Shown: positions 9,307 to 24,300 of the stretch, one piece after another
How positions within the stretch are numbered: position 1 is the first letter of the stretch
How the letters are laid out: each line of letters opens with the position of its first letter
Origin: Inonotus obliquus
Taxonomy: Eukaryota > Basidiomycota > Agaricomycetes > Hymenochaetales > Hymenochaetaceae
Length of the DNA: 64,000 bases
NCBI GenBank assembly: GCA_032164295.1
Contig: JAJHTX010000009.1
Span: 62,001 to 126,000, forward strand
Direction of reading: 5' to 3'
The notes under the pieces: generated by a model
The model's database searches: none
What the model saw: the letters and a program-made list of their open reading frames with translations, nothing else
Told to the model about the DNA's origin: nothing
Translations under genes and position numbers: made by a program

Positions 9307-12118
9307 TTAGGATGGGAAACCGTGAACGAAATATTGCACCGGAGACGCACCAGGAGGATAGTCCACCTCATCGTCATCCAAGTACCATGCACCTTAGGAT
9401 TGGGTAATTTAGTACCGGAATCTCTGCACCAGAAGGGGAATACGTACGGTTACCAGTCAAGTATTTCTCATTATATGTTGACCCGTCTCCAAGCCAGTAG
9501 AACCGGTTTGGGCCTTTGGACCCTGGAACAGAGTCGAGGAATTCGTAATTATAGTCCTCCCAGCGGGGATTCTTGAGTGTCTTGATGACATGAAGAGTCG
9601 AACCTAATGGGTTTACTCTTGTCAGACCGTTTACATACACATGAAACTGATGAAAATAGAACCTGGCCATAGACCCACGACTCGACCATCTGCCTTCCCC
9701 ATCTTGTACCACGATCTGCAGTGCTCGCTGAAGGTTGTCTATTAGAATTTATCAGCACGACTATTACACGTTGTCGCTCATTTGTGCTCACAGTCTTGAA
9801 GTATGCCTGATTGGTGAAAGGTAAATGTATGCACTTATGTTCTTACCTCGAATATCGAAACAACGCACCTCCAAATAGTCGTCAAAGTCGCGAACGGCTT
9901 CGGGTTTCGGCTCCATGCATTTCAGGTATTCACGCTGCATCTTCTTTGCAGCCTCGACGGCATACTCAACCTGTTTCTCCATTACAATAAGCATGCTTCC
10001 TGCTCCAAAGACGGAGTTTGGCCCCATAGACATGAACCAGTTCGGGAAGCCATCTGTACACATCGAGATGTACGTTTCCGGGTGCGGCGCAAAGTGGTCA
10101 TTGAGCGTACGCCCTCCGCGACCAACAACTTGAAATGGATACTGATATGATGTATCGTACCCTAATTGTATCTTTTAGCAGTCTAGCGCAAAAGAGGACA
10201 CGACGAATCCCAAGAGACTACCTGTAGCGCAGACTATAATGTCGAGATCATGATGTGTCCCATCCACAAGCTCAACTCCAGTCTCTGTGATGCGTTTTAT
10301 AATCGTTGGAACGAAATCAACCTGGCAGAAGGTGAGAACGAATCCCGTCTTATAACCTAGACGACATGACGCACGTTATCCGCTTGCAAGGATTCAAGAT
10401 ATCCTGGTCCGGGAGTCAAGCGGCGACACGTAACCGAGAAATCCGGCATTACTGATAAAGTCGGTGGCAGTATCTTTTCGCGGGAGGTGAAGATTGCTTA
10501 CGATAGTCCGCGATCCATGGTTTTTTCTTGAGCCTTGAAAGCATATAATCTTTGAAATCTCTCTGTCTCTGCTTCTGCAACTCGGAGCCCTTCACAGTCA
10601 CAAGATGCATGGACTATTTATTGCCCCATCAGAATAACTAACATGACTAGTGACATAGCCATATGTGACTCACGTTCATTTCACTTTCAAGCTCATGCCT
10701 ATAACGTTTATAGAAGGCACGGTCTTTAAGCCTTTCCTTATCTTCGTCAGTAAATATGTCTAATTAGACCTAGTTAGTAAGAGGATATTTCACGAACGGG
10801 ATTATACGTATGCGCACGATTATCCGAGATCTGGTCATGTCTAAATATTTTCGACATTTTATCGCTCAAGAAAGTGGGGGACAACCACGTTTTCCCGCGT
10901 ACATAGTTGTATACATGCCCAACGTGAGGCTGGAGGGTTGGGACTAACTGGGTCGCAGTAGATCCCTGTATGGTTTGGGTCTGAATTCTTTTCATTATAT
11001 AGCATTTCAGGAGACTTACAGAACCAATTACTCCGACCTTCTTGTTAGTCCAGTCCGCGATGCTACTGTGCCACCATCCACTCTCATCCGTTGGCCACGC
11101 CGCGGAGTGGAGAAGCTTACCCTTGAACTTTCCCAACCCGTCAATGTCAGGCCAAGACCAACGACTCAATGTTCCCACACTTGCGAGAACAAAATCTACA
11201 GTGTCCTCCAAAATATCGTATTGGTCAGCACCAACTTCTGACTCTGAGTCCGATGCATCTCGGGGGCATCGAAGCTTTAGATGCCATTTCCCGCTTGACT
11301 CGTTGAACTTTGCATGTATAAGCTCATGTCGCAACTTGATGTACCTCATGAGCTTGTACTTCTCGACTATTCGCTCCGTCTCCGCGCGTATCTCCGGTCC
11401 GGGCGAATAGAATGCAGACCAATCTGTCTGGAGTACCAGATCAGAGTTTTGATATTACAACAGGGTACACAAGCTCCTTACCTTTTCTTCAAACGAAAGC
11501 TGGTACTGTAAGCGTGAATACACTATCAGCACCGTATCTAGTGCGTCAGCTAACAGAACGTACACAATGAGCAGGTACATCGTTGGCGATTCCCTAATAT
11601 TTCTCAGTTAGAAAGAACCAGAGGAACTAAGCGTAAATCCCACCGGATATCTGTTTGAGAACCATGTCCCACCAACTCCGGCATTCTTCTCGTAAATCAC
11701 GAGCTCTATATTATTCATGTGCTGGGGGAACCTGTAGATAGGAAATAAGAGTCACAGCGTGTAAGCCTGGGTAAACGAATTCGAGCCTTATCCCGGCGAT
11801 TATGCCACTATAGCCAGCACCAATGACAGCGACCTTGAATGGCCTAGGTTCATCAATACTCGAAACACCTAGCTTGAAATATGCTCTTGTCGACTCTTCG
11901 TACTGATTCTTAATTCCATTTTTCTGAGGCAACTGGATACTAGCACCGTCTTCTGAAGTTACTGAGGTAGCCTCATTGTCGGGGCTCGTCGGTGAAGCCA
12001 GACTGCGAGACTGGTTAGCCGCGGATATGTCAGTGACCAGCTTCTTTATATCGCCGTCTGCTTTTAAGGCAGGGGTATGGGCAACCGAGGTCAAAGTCTC
12101 TGGAGTACTATCAGACAT
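9307..12118 (-). CDS. Baeyer-Villiger-type flavin monooxygenase
   Basis: A multi-exon class B FAD/NADPH monooxygenase of roughly 600 aa, with about ten introns. The start is at 12118 (MSDSTPETLT), followed by a Ser/Thr-rich N-terminal extension of about 95 aa. The first Rossmann motif is VAVIGAGYSGIIAG (FAD), then YEKNAGVGGTWF. The BVMO fingerprint FxGxxxHxxxWP is present exactly as FKGKLLHSAAWP. The second dinucleotide motif VGVIGSGSTATQL (NADPH) is split by an intron after GVIGS. The C-terminus fits the family: NPRWEDYNYEF, then a last exon reading RAWYLDDDEVDYPPG with the stop at 9309-9307. Such enzymes insert oxygen next to ketones or oxidise heteroatoms; the substrate cannot be read. No other secondary-metabolism gene adjoins it. 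It is divergent from the pseudouridine synthase. Confidence 0.88.
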
Positions 12119-12632
12119 GAGAGAAAGTTAGAAGAGGGGATGCTGTGAAGAATACCCTTACTACTGCGTTTTATGTCCAGTCTCCAATAGTTATATGACC
12201 AATACTTGTAATGTTATATTTGGCATGCGTGTGACGGCCAAGGTATTCACAATGCAATACAACGACGATCAAGTCCCAGAAGGGGAGCATCTCTGCGTGC
12301 TCTCACAATGTAGGTGCATCGCTTCGCTTCGCAGCTTCGAGATGTAGTGCCTCGTAAATTGTCGAGGTTGCAAATGATGTTTGCAATCAAGTCTGTACTC
12401 CAGCGGAAAAGCAGCCCGCGACTCCACAACTATTTTGAAATAGAACGGAAGGAGTATACGTACACTCCGAACGATAACAGTAAGAATCTTGGGCATACAC
12501 AGTTGTGATGTTAAGGAGGAGCTATTAATATGCCAGCGAATCACATAGGACAACCCAATCCGTTTACGGCGGAGTCTAAAATAGGATCTGCCGTAAGTAA
12601 GCCGACCGGACAACGAAACCTTAATTATATGT
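12119..12632. promoter_or_regulatory. Shared divergent promoter region
   Basis: This 514-bp gap lies between the start codons of the minus-strand monooxygenase and the plus-strand pseudouridine synthase, so both promoters must be here. I see no gene in it and no element I can name. Confidence 0.45.
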
Positions 12633-13916
12633 ATGTCTCTGCGTCGAGCACTCACCAACGTCGCGCACATTTCTTCCTTTCGTTCACCATATCTTCTCTA
12701 TGCAGACAGAGCCGTTATAGCCATAAACAAGCCATCGGGACTGATTTGCCAGTCTGACTGGACCTACGAGGTGAGTGAACTTCTCGTTTGTTCCGTCACC
12801 AATTCTGAGCTTCGTGGAGTGGAGAATGACAGAAAAAGTCCCTTTGATCAACTCTTAAATGGTAGTCTGATCTTTTCTATGGTTAATGGGAAACATGAGC
12901 TCTGATGCTACCAACCTGTTAGATCTAAGAGTCACCCTCGGCCTGCAAGATGTGCCCAAGCAGGTCCATCGTCTGGACAAGGCACATCTTTTCCCTCGAT
13001 CATCTGTGTAAGAAGTCCATTTTGACACTCGTGTAGGGTACCACAGGCGTGTATCTCCTTGCCAAGTCGAGAACACATGCTCGCGCGCTTTCCGTTCAGT
13101 TCCGTGACCACACCCTGAGGAAGACCTACCTGGCCATCGTCCGCGGTGGGCGTAAGACATTTCCAGATGTTTCGCGTGGATCGATTAATGCACCTTTACG
13201 GATCGCGGGCGAGAAGGTGGTTGTAGATGAGAGGGATGGGAGTCCAACTCTGACAGACTGGGAGCTTTTGGGATCGTCGGTGAGTCTTACGTTGCAATAA
13301 GCGAATCACTCATTACCCATACTGTCTTAAAGGATATCGTACCTTTGTCGCTTCTGCGCCTCTCCCTTCATTCTGGTTTCAAACATCAGCTGCGAATTCA
13401 TCTAGCCAAAGTCCTGCAAGGTGTGCTGCTGTCTCCCTCTCACGTTGCGGCGTCCTGGATGTAATTCTGCAGCACCAATCCTCGGAGACACTATGTACTC
13501 AGCAAAAGCTCCTCCAAAGATAATCTCGGACCTCATACCAGCAGATACCACGGTCGCGTCACAGCAAGCATCATTTCATGAAGCCAATAGGAGGCCGCAG
13601 AAAGCAACTGATTCCCTATTCCTGCATTCGGCCAGTATTGAGTTGATCGTCAGTTCAGCCTTCACTTGTTGGTATGGCGCGTTTGGCTCATTATTTTCAG
13701 AGGTATCGCGTCTCGGGACCTTCAAAACGCGTTACGCTTGGAATCAGTGCGCCACTTCCGGCATATTTCTTGCAGTTGTGCAAAGCAGCACACTTGAGCC
13801 AATACGTACCTTCGGAATGCGTAACTGGCGGCATGACAGTCGATGGCGTACCTATTGCACCTGAGGAAGAGATTGCTGGCTTGGACGGGAAATGGCTTGG
13901 GTTTCAAGCCTTGTGA
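12633..13916 (+). CDS. RluA-family pseudouridine synthase, mitochondrial type
   Basis: Seven exons join in phase (12633-12770, about 12825-12861, 12923-12981, 13037-13279, 13333-13420, 13473-13648, 13701-13916), giving about 318 aa. The family opening is LLYADRAVIAINKPSG. The catalytic loop HRLDKGTTG contains the nucleophile Asp. Then come LRKTYLAIV and GFKHQLRIHL (the RluA HQIRVH-type motif) and APILGDTMY. The short basic N-terminus (MSLRRALTNVAHISSF) looks like a mitochondrial presequence, which points to a Pus5-like role on mitochondrial rRNA; that is inference. The intron inside the catalytic motif (12982-13036) has a GC donor. Exon 2 could start slightly upstream at another AG in the same frame. 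Confidence 0.85.
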
Positions 13917-15148
13917 TCAGATCAATGGCTCTTAACCCCTTGTCGCCTGGACATGCAATGAATCGACGTGGTATCGTGGTGAGCCCGATTGGTCCGTGTC
14001 GTCAAAGACATCGTCTAATGTCCGCCCGAAGGCTTCGAGTCATTGAATAGATTAAATTATTTTCACGTACATTGCACCCGAGAAAACAGTTCTTCCAATC
14101 CAACAAGCATAGTCCGTGATTGTCGTTTAATTCTCGGTAGGACACGTCGCTTCGCAGCAAGACACAGGCACCGGTACCGCAGGGGCTTCCTATTCTTAGC
14201 GGGGTAACCGGCTTTCAGTCCGCTTTGCGCGAAGTCTGCCCCGTGGGTAAAGAAACTATATACTCAATTATATCGTTCAATTTCTGACATTCCGAAGAAG
14301 TTTCAGCCTGCTTGTCACGTGAGATCTCTAAGTCTTATCATAACGTCCTCACGTCTGCCCTTCTTATCACCAGCTGGAGTACGTCAGTGGTTCGATGTTC
14401 ACTTTATGTAGTCAAGCAAGTAGGAGAACCCTCTGTCGATAACAAGGGCCTTTATCGCAGAGCACTGCGAATGTCATGGTCATGGTCATGGTACGTGGTG
14501 TCACTGGTGTGGTCGTATGAGCTGGCATTGATGTGTCTATAGCCAATAAGTGCGTGATTCCGAAGATTTGCCCTCATCCTTATTCATACGTTCAAATCCA
14601 CTTGACGTTCTCGGTCCCGCTATTGAATGGAGGTTACTACGAATCTCGGTGTGCTTGCTTAAGTCCTTGGCTTCCATTCCTCAGCTCTAATTCACAATCC
14701 CATGTTGAAGAAAGCTTGTCCTTATTGATTGAGAATCTTTAGACACTCTGCATGTTCACAAAATGCTAAAACAATGCTCTGCGAATTCTAAGTTGTGACA
14801 GCATAGCGCGCTGTCTCGATTAATCTATGGACGCCAATGAAAAGTGAAAAGAGCCGATATCGACATCAGTCAAGGTTCAAGATTTTTCCTGCATTGTACA
14901 GATGTAATTCCGATGCACGCCTGCAAGACTGCTACGCGTGGACAACTACAGCTTTATTTCGGAGAAATAGCATGTGAGTCTAAACCCGTATTGAGGACCA
15001 ATCCCGCGCTTTTCATTGACTGGATTTGTGCTTTTCTTGTCGCACCAGTCTTCTGACGTTGGACCAGCTTTGTCGCCTCAATTTAGACCGTCACGGCCAG
15101 CCTTTATAATGTCTCATACCTCCTACGTATCCGAATCGCGGAACACCC
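13917..15148. other. 1.2-kb upstream region of cellobiose dehydrogenase
   Basis: No coding sequence is recognisable. It holds the 3' flank of the pseudouridine synthase and the promoter of the CDH gene. A short CATGGT repeat occurs near 14475-14491. Confidence 0.5.
15104..15109 (+). promoter_or_regulatory. Possible TATA element of the CDH gene
   Basis: TATAAT within CCTTTATAATG lies 40 nt before the CDH start codon. This spacing would give a very short 5' leader. There is no experimental support; I include it because it is the only TATA-like site close to the start. Confidence 0.25.
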
Positions 15149-18174
<3,026 letters not shown>

Positions 18175-18458
18175 TCTTGAAAGTTCTGGATGTATGTATA
18201 TTATTGGCTATTCCACGAGCCTTATCTATACATTTGCTCCTTCACACATGCTCCGAATCCTGGCTAATTATCCGGGAAACCAGAAGATTGCCCTAATGCT
18301 TTCGAGATTCTACACCATAATGGGTCAGATAGCAGAGATGAAGGCATTGGGGAAGCGGGGCATTCGTAATGTGGAAGAGTAGGCCCTACGAATCGCTTCC
18401 ACAGAATCATCATGCCGGTACAGCATTACACGCACATGAAATGAATACTATGAAGATC
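18175..18458. other. Convergent 3' flanks
   Basis: This gap lies between the CDH stop and the stop of the next minus-strand gene. I see no gene in it. Confidence 0.5.
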
Positions 18459-19147
18459 TCATTGATCGCGTAGAGGGAACGTTAGGAGTCCGTCTTTGTC
18501 AACAATCACCTGATTCACGGTGAAGATTCGTCTGCGATCACTATGCGAGGATGGAAGTGTCTTGTCTTCAGCAATGCTGTGAGCCCTATTAGCCATTCAC
18601 CACCACACGCGATGCAAGGAAAGAAACATACATGAGATTGATCGTCGAAGTTATTGATACTGCCATTAGCCGGTCAGCGCCCAAGTTCTCTACGGAAGTC
18701 GTGAAACTCGCATCGTACATAATCCCGACGAGCGCGGCGTTCTAATTTTGTACGAGGTCAACAAAAATACAGAAAGTAACGTAAGATCCAACTACAACTT
18801 ACGTGAAGCACGGGAATCCTGACATTAGGTGTTTCTATCGCACCACCACACGAGGATATGGCCCCCTTTGCGCGAAAAGATGCTCCCCACTGTTGTGCAT
18901 AGAGATCTCTCGAGAGGTGTAGGCCGTTCACAGTTATGTTAACGCTTCGTGAAAATGCATCATCTGCTCTTGAGGCAAATTCACTAGGAGTGGAAGCGGA
19001 TGCGAAGAGCCTGAGATGATGCTTTGCCCATTCGGCGTTCGATAGAGGCATTGTGTCGGCGATAACCTCGGGCTGATCAGCGTCCTGAGCTTGTTGGGCT
19101 CGCGCATGAGCCGCGGCATAGATATTATAACGACTGGGTGGGCCCAT
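18459..19147 (-). CDS. Conserved hypothetical protein
   Basis: Three exons. Exon 1 starts at 19147 (MGPPSRYNIYAAAHARAQQ) and ends near IPVLH; exon 2 contains GIMYDASFTTSVENLGADRL; exon 3 contains DRRRIFTVNQVIV and ends PLRDQ with the stop at 18461-18459. This gives about 190 aa with no signal peptide or membrane segment. The alternation of short hydrophobic strands and an N-terminal helix with SRADDAFSRSVNITVNG suggests an NTF2/SnoaL-like alpha+beta fold, but I cannot confirm that. Exons 2 and 3 keep frame and encode well-structured, non-repetitive sequence, so I regard it as real. It ends 285 bp from the convergent CDH gene. Confidence 0.6.
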
Positions 19148-19681
19148 CTGTGTAAGTGCGCGATGTAGTGGTGAGATTCAAGGAAAGACCAGCGATGGGA
19201 ACGGATGCAAGAGTTGTTGCTTTTTTACAGTGTCTGCAATTTGGAGACGGATCATAATGCGAGGCTCGGCCAACATGACACGTCAATGAACACGCCGGCG
19301 CGAGTTCAAGATGTAAAGATGGAGAGTCCTACAACAACGAGGGCCGCCTCATGAAAATTTCCTGATGGAGAGCAACATTGTCCGATCAATGGGTCATCGT
19401 TGATCCATATTCCGGTGCGTTTGGAAAGAGCGAAGCCACCTGAGACTGAGACCTACTTGAGTCCAAAATAGCAAACGGAAGGTCGACATACAAAGGTCCT
19501 TCAGCTTGCCGATTTCTGGTCATTTCATCACAGATTAATCATCCCATGGTTATCAATTACCAGGTGCCAATGAGCGCCTATAGTTTAGTTTAGAACCATG
19601 GTCATTCCGCAGGGCGTCGATAGGATTGTACTTATGGTAGTAATGGTACGAATGTAAGTTTGCACTCGTAGCAGTCGCCCC
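19148..19681. promoter_or_regulatory. Divergent promoter region
   Basis: This region lies between the minus-strand hypothetical gene and the plus-strand membrane-protein gene. No gene is visible in it. Confidence 0.4.
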
Positions 19682-20395
19682 GTGACCGAAGCGCGTCACA
19701 CGATTTTCCGTCAATGCATGCATCGACGACCATCACCCTCACTAACGAATTCACTCATGGCCAAATCTCATACAACACTCAGGTTTATAATACCTCCAGG
19801 CGCACTTTTCGTAGCCGTGCTTTTGTACCAACTCGTCCTCGCGGAAACCGCTCTTCCTCGGGACAGTAGTAGCAACTCAAATCCAGCGGAGACGAGCTTC
19901 CCGGTTCACTCTGCCGCTCCAGCATCGAACGCAAGCGAAAACCCTGCTTTCCTTAGCCTTTCCAATATCCCTATCGCTTCAAAGCTTACATGGCGACTTA
20001 TAGCAGTCCCATTGGCGTATACAGTCTATCTCCCGATGCTCTTCTTCTTTCCTATCAAGTATTCCACATTCGCTTCGATATACCTCGCGAAAGCTCTTTT
20101 ACAACCACTCTACCCAATTCTGGCACCTTTGTTTCTCGCTCTCAAGATCATCACAAGTCCCATCCTTGTACCACTGCTTCTCCTATATAGGTTTGGGGTG
20201 CTGGTGTACCCGCTATACGTCTTCCTCGGCGCTGCAACCATATGCGGAGCTTCAACTGGCGTACTAGCTCGGAGACTGGGAAGAATTATTGTTGATCTTA
20301 TCCTTGGAGTTGGAAGCCAACCTCAAACTAGGCAAGTCGAGCGGAAACGGATTTCTCCAAGACGTGAAAGTCGATTGAGAGTAAAGACTAGATGA
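19682..20395 (+). CDS. Hypothetical membrane protein
   Basis: A single uninterrupted frame of up to 237 aa; the more likely start is the internal Met at 19757 (MAKSHTTLRF), giving about 212 aa. Hydrophobic segments are visible at IIPPGALFVAVLLYQLVLA, then LIAVPLAYTVYLPMLFFF, a long stretch around LAPLFLALKIITSPILVP, and VYPLYVFLGAATICGAS. The C-terminal tail is basic (RKRISPRRESRLRVKTR). I do not recognise the family. The basic cytosolic tail and clustered hairpins suggest an ER or organelle membrane protein, which is inference. Confidence 0.55.
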   Translation: MTEARHTIFRQCMHRRPSPSLTNSLMAKSHTTLRFIIPPGALFVAVLLYQLVLAETALPRDSSSNSNPAETSFPVHSAAPASNASENPAFLSLSNIPIASKLTWRLIAVPLAYTVYLPMLFFFPIKYSTFASIYLAKALLQPLYPILAPLFLALKIITSPILVPLLLLYRFGVLVYPLYVFLGAATICGASTGVLARRLGRIIVDLILGVGSQPQTRQVERKRISPRRESRLRVKTR

Positions 20396-20419
20396 GAGAA
20401 GAGGATGCGGTGCGTATTC

Positions 20420-20870
20420 CCATTATCGAGTATTTTTGCTCTGGGATGCTGAGATTTGTCCCGTATAGCTCTATTGTCTCGTATATGCTTTAACAATCGC
20501 TGTATATCGATAGCACTTGATGTTCGTCCCTTCTGTTGACCGCAAGACTCCACGTACATTGACATTCTCCAATTGAATCTGCAGCTCTCCATATCTCTCG
20601 ATGTCCGAACACATGCTCTGCTTGACTCTTGCCATCACTTTATACCACTGCAAATGTTGGCTCAGTCAAACTTTGATGGAGTGTCATCGCATGTTCTATT
20701 CCTTAATTCTTCCCGGACTTTCGGACTGCATCTGAAGTAATCAAATAAGCTATATCTTCTGCCTCGTCTTTCCCTTTGTTGCGTGCATCCTCCTTCAAGG
20801 CAACTCCACTGACTCGCAAGAAACCCCAGGAGGACTGGATTGGCTCTGTCAAGATCCAACAGAATCTGAG
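20420..20870 (-). CDS. Possible small unidentified protein-coding locus
   Basis: Three short open segments on the minus strand look coding and are separated by plausible GT-AG gaps. They are a Lys/Asp/Glu-rich piece with VALKEDARNKGKDEAEDI near 20810-20720, a helical piece with VKQSMCSDIERYGELQIQL near 20650-20560, and a piece with IDIQRLLKHIRDNRAIRD near 20510-20440. Together they would form a small charged, helical protein. I cannot place the start codon or name a family, and the segments could be chance open frames. Confidence 0.3.
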
Positions 20871-21360
20871 ACGACTCTATATCAAAGGACGCACCATATT
20901 ATCGAGACTTGAAAGCAAAGCATACCTATCTTACAACGATATCGAGCAACCTCGCCCGATGGACGCGACAATGGAACATACTCTTGTTCCCGTTCCCGGT
21001 TCTGCCACCCTTGGACTCTTCGTCGATGGCGCTTGTGTAGGTACAGTACTCACAATATGTGTTTGTATATACTACTATACTGCCGATTACCGTTAAAAAT
21101 ATGCCTGCGTCAAAGGTCCTACAGGGCTGAGTTAGACTTCTTTCCCGACACAAAGAATATGCTTATGCATCCTCGATACTCGATAGAATCTAATTGAAAG
21201 TTAAGAGTTACCATACAAATAAGTGCTATCGGAACAAAATTAGTATTACTTTACAACAAATTTTTTTCTTCCTACAGCAATCAGCGAGTCTTATGCTATA
21301 AATGCAAACACACACATGCTCGAATCGATACAAAAATAATAGTTAGCATTATTAATCCAT
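20871..21360. other. Intergenic, AT-rich
   Basis: This is the 3' flank of the RIF1-like gene and possible upstream region of the small locus to the left. No recognisable gene is present. AT content is high around 21180-21350. Confidence 0.4.
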
Positions 21361-24300
21361 TCATCGACGACTCCCCAACTTCTCAGACATCTTCCCATTC
21401 AAAATACCCAGAACATCATAAGTCAATTTCGTAGCCTGAGCCAAATCCTGCGTCTCCATATAATTCGCTTCATCCGAAAGTCTCGCATGAAGCTTTTCCA
21501 GAGCGTCAAGGGGAACAGCAGTTGTAGTTTGCGTACGCCGAAGTTTCGCATGAGTAGGACTCTGTTGCTCTGGATGTGAGTTGATCGCACCATGATGGCG
21601 GTCTGATGTTGTTGTCTGCAGAGTTGCGGGCGCAGTCTGCGATCGATCAATCCGGTGTTCTGGTCCCCGGGCTGCATCATGTCTAGGATAGACTCCTCTC
21701 TCGACTACGTCAAGCCTTTCCGGGGAAAAGTCCTCAGGTCGTGGTGTCTTTTCTCCATCGTCGCCATCATCTTGAAGGACCTCACGTACATCCTGGGAAC
21801 CGACTGGGATTTCCCAAGTCGAGTAGTCCTCATCGGACATAGGGGCATCACGGGAGGCCAGCTGCTTTGTTGAAGGCCCTGTAATTAAATCCTTAAGTTG
21901 AGGAATTAAAATAGCACAGTGGACTACTAACCTGCCTCGAGGGAGGATACCCCATGGTGATCCCGCTTCACCGTATTGCCCGTAATTTGCAGCGGAGAGA
22001 GTAGGACTTCAGCATGTTGCGGCACACGAACTTTACGACCGCTCTTGGGTGGCCCCCTAACGCCGGTCGGTGATTGAAGTTTACGTTTCTTAGTAACTCT
22101 CTCAACTGGACAAGGCATATCAGGTGGGGTGTCTTCAGTATAAGACATCTACATACCATCAAAGAAGACAGGTGGAGATGGCAGACCCTCATTCGGTTTG
22201 TATCGAGCAAACTGAGGACTTGGTTCTCCAATGCTTGGCGAAACTTCCGGAGCTCGAACGACTGTAGTCCTGCTGACTTGTTGTCGGTCCGGCGTTCTCA
22301 TGTTGCCATGAGCCTTAGCTCGATTAACGGAAATGGGCGAAAAGTCTGATGATTCGATATCATCGATGGATGGAGGGATAACCTCCTCTACTTCCTACGC
22401 GGAAGTTCAGCTACAAGAACGATTCTGACTAGACATGACTGTAATGCTCACAGACGAATGGGTAGGTAGGCTTTCCAACTGACTCTCCATCCATTCGGGA
22501 ACATACCCACCGAACGCATTGTGCAGAGAAATCACACAGTCTGTGAGACTCGGCGGGAAAGATCGAGACTGGAAGTCCAGAGTGGGAGCGACATCATCCC
22601 AGAATTCCTTGAACGCCATAGGTCCTATCGCAGGCTTCGGGATTCGCTCTCTTGAAAATGGTGCAGCAAGGAGGTCTGAAAGTTCTATTACCGTGTCTTC
22701 GATGGGCCTGACCTTGCGGATGACGAGGAACAGGTCCGAATAGAGAGGTAGAACCTGTCGTTGCAAGGGACATAGTCAGCGTAATGACAGCGTAAGAAGA
22801 TGGGACACCTTACGTCGGAGTTATAAATAGCGTCCGGCAGGAAGGACTTGCTGTCCTGAAACCATGGGACAAGGCCGTTTTTGAGAGCCTTCAGAATAGC
22901 AAGACTAGGGAACGTGTGAATGATTCGTTGCAGAGAGGGTACAAGGTCGGTTAGTTCATTGTCTTCCCGATTGTCCGGCGGATATGCATCTTCGAGGTAA
23001 TCGCTGGTAATATTTAGCAAAGCTAGACTTGGCGATGTGTCCGAGCGGGATGCATGAGTGATGGATGTCTTGAAAAAGGTTCTAAGGTCATGGCACGCTT
23101 TTACAGTCAACGCCCGACCCAATCCGTTAGCAACCACCGTATAGACATTCTCTGGTTCGTCATGCATAAGTCCTAACATGAATAGTATGTCCCAATGGTT
23201 GAAATCTATCTCATCCTTAAGTATGGGTTCCGCCACGCTATAAACTACTCAGCATCATTTCACTCTCTGCGCAAAGAAAAGCTTACCGTATAGGAAGTAG
23301 AAGCAGGTTGGTTATGACTTCTTTGGGAGGATGCTCCATGAATCGCACATGATGGACCATATCCAGCCATATTACCCGCTCAGCATTGATGTCATCGAGT
23401 TCCCCAAGCACTTCCAGCGTACGTTTGGGGGCTGACAGAATTAGTACTCGCGACAATTGAGCCCATTCATCGCTCATCGTGTTCCCGGAAATATCGAACT
23501 GCCAAATCTTGAGTAGGCGTCGGTAAATGGAAGCAGCAACAGCCGCGGCCCAGACCTCTCCAAGTTCTTCATCCACAATTTTCCAGAGCTGCAGCGTTGC
23601 AGAAAGTGATTGGGATGAGTTGATTGGATATCGAGCGCGTGTTGCCTCCAAGAAGGCGCACAGGGTGGAAGCAATGCAAGAAAGGGCAGGCTTCGAGACA
23701 ACGCTACGGCTGAATGAAGGAGCGAGAGCACTCTGAACTCTCAGAAGAGCTCGCCAAAGCATGAGATTGTCGTTCTGCCACAGCGTCATTAGCATCCTCG
23801 TACATCATTGAGTCATTACAACTTTAACTAACCTGCAGTGAGCTCTCTGGTTTCTTGTCGAACAACCATCCAATGGCGAGAGTCTGGAAAGCTTCCACCA
23901 TCCCCTCCCAAGTCAAAACAAGTTCATCCGCCTCCAGAATACGGACCGTCAAGATGTCCATAGCAGGAAGAGACGTTAGTGTCTTCCTAAGCTTTCGCGG
24001 CTCTAGTTCCAGAGTTATTCCACTCGATAACCAATCCGGAATGACGGAGGATGAGTCAGCCCAAGTACATGTTTCCGAATCAACATCATTCAGCACGCCT
24101 CCAAGCAAACGGCGCAACAGGACCGCGGTAATGTCGCGCGTTTCTGACATCTGACCTAAATGGTACAGGTATGTGACCGCTTCCTGGATATGGCCCACAG
24201 AGCTGACATGTCCTTGACCTGGGTCAAGGAGTACCGCAATCACGGAGACGCCCACATTCTCTCTGTACTCCTGCCGGATCACCCGGAACGCGCTTTCCTC

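Noticed and set aside
13011..13041. GTGTAAG as donor instead of the GC donor in the pseudouridine synthase
   Set aside because: It would give a 31-nt intron and insert eight residues into the HRLDKGTTG active-site loop.
18175..18382. Plus-strand frame after the CDH stop
   Set aside because: It begins in the last CDH codons in another frame and has no family similarity; probable 3' UTR.
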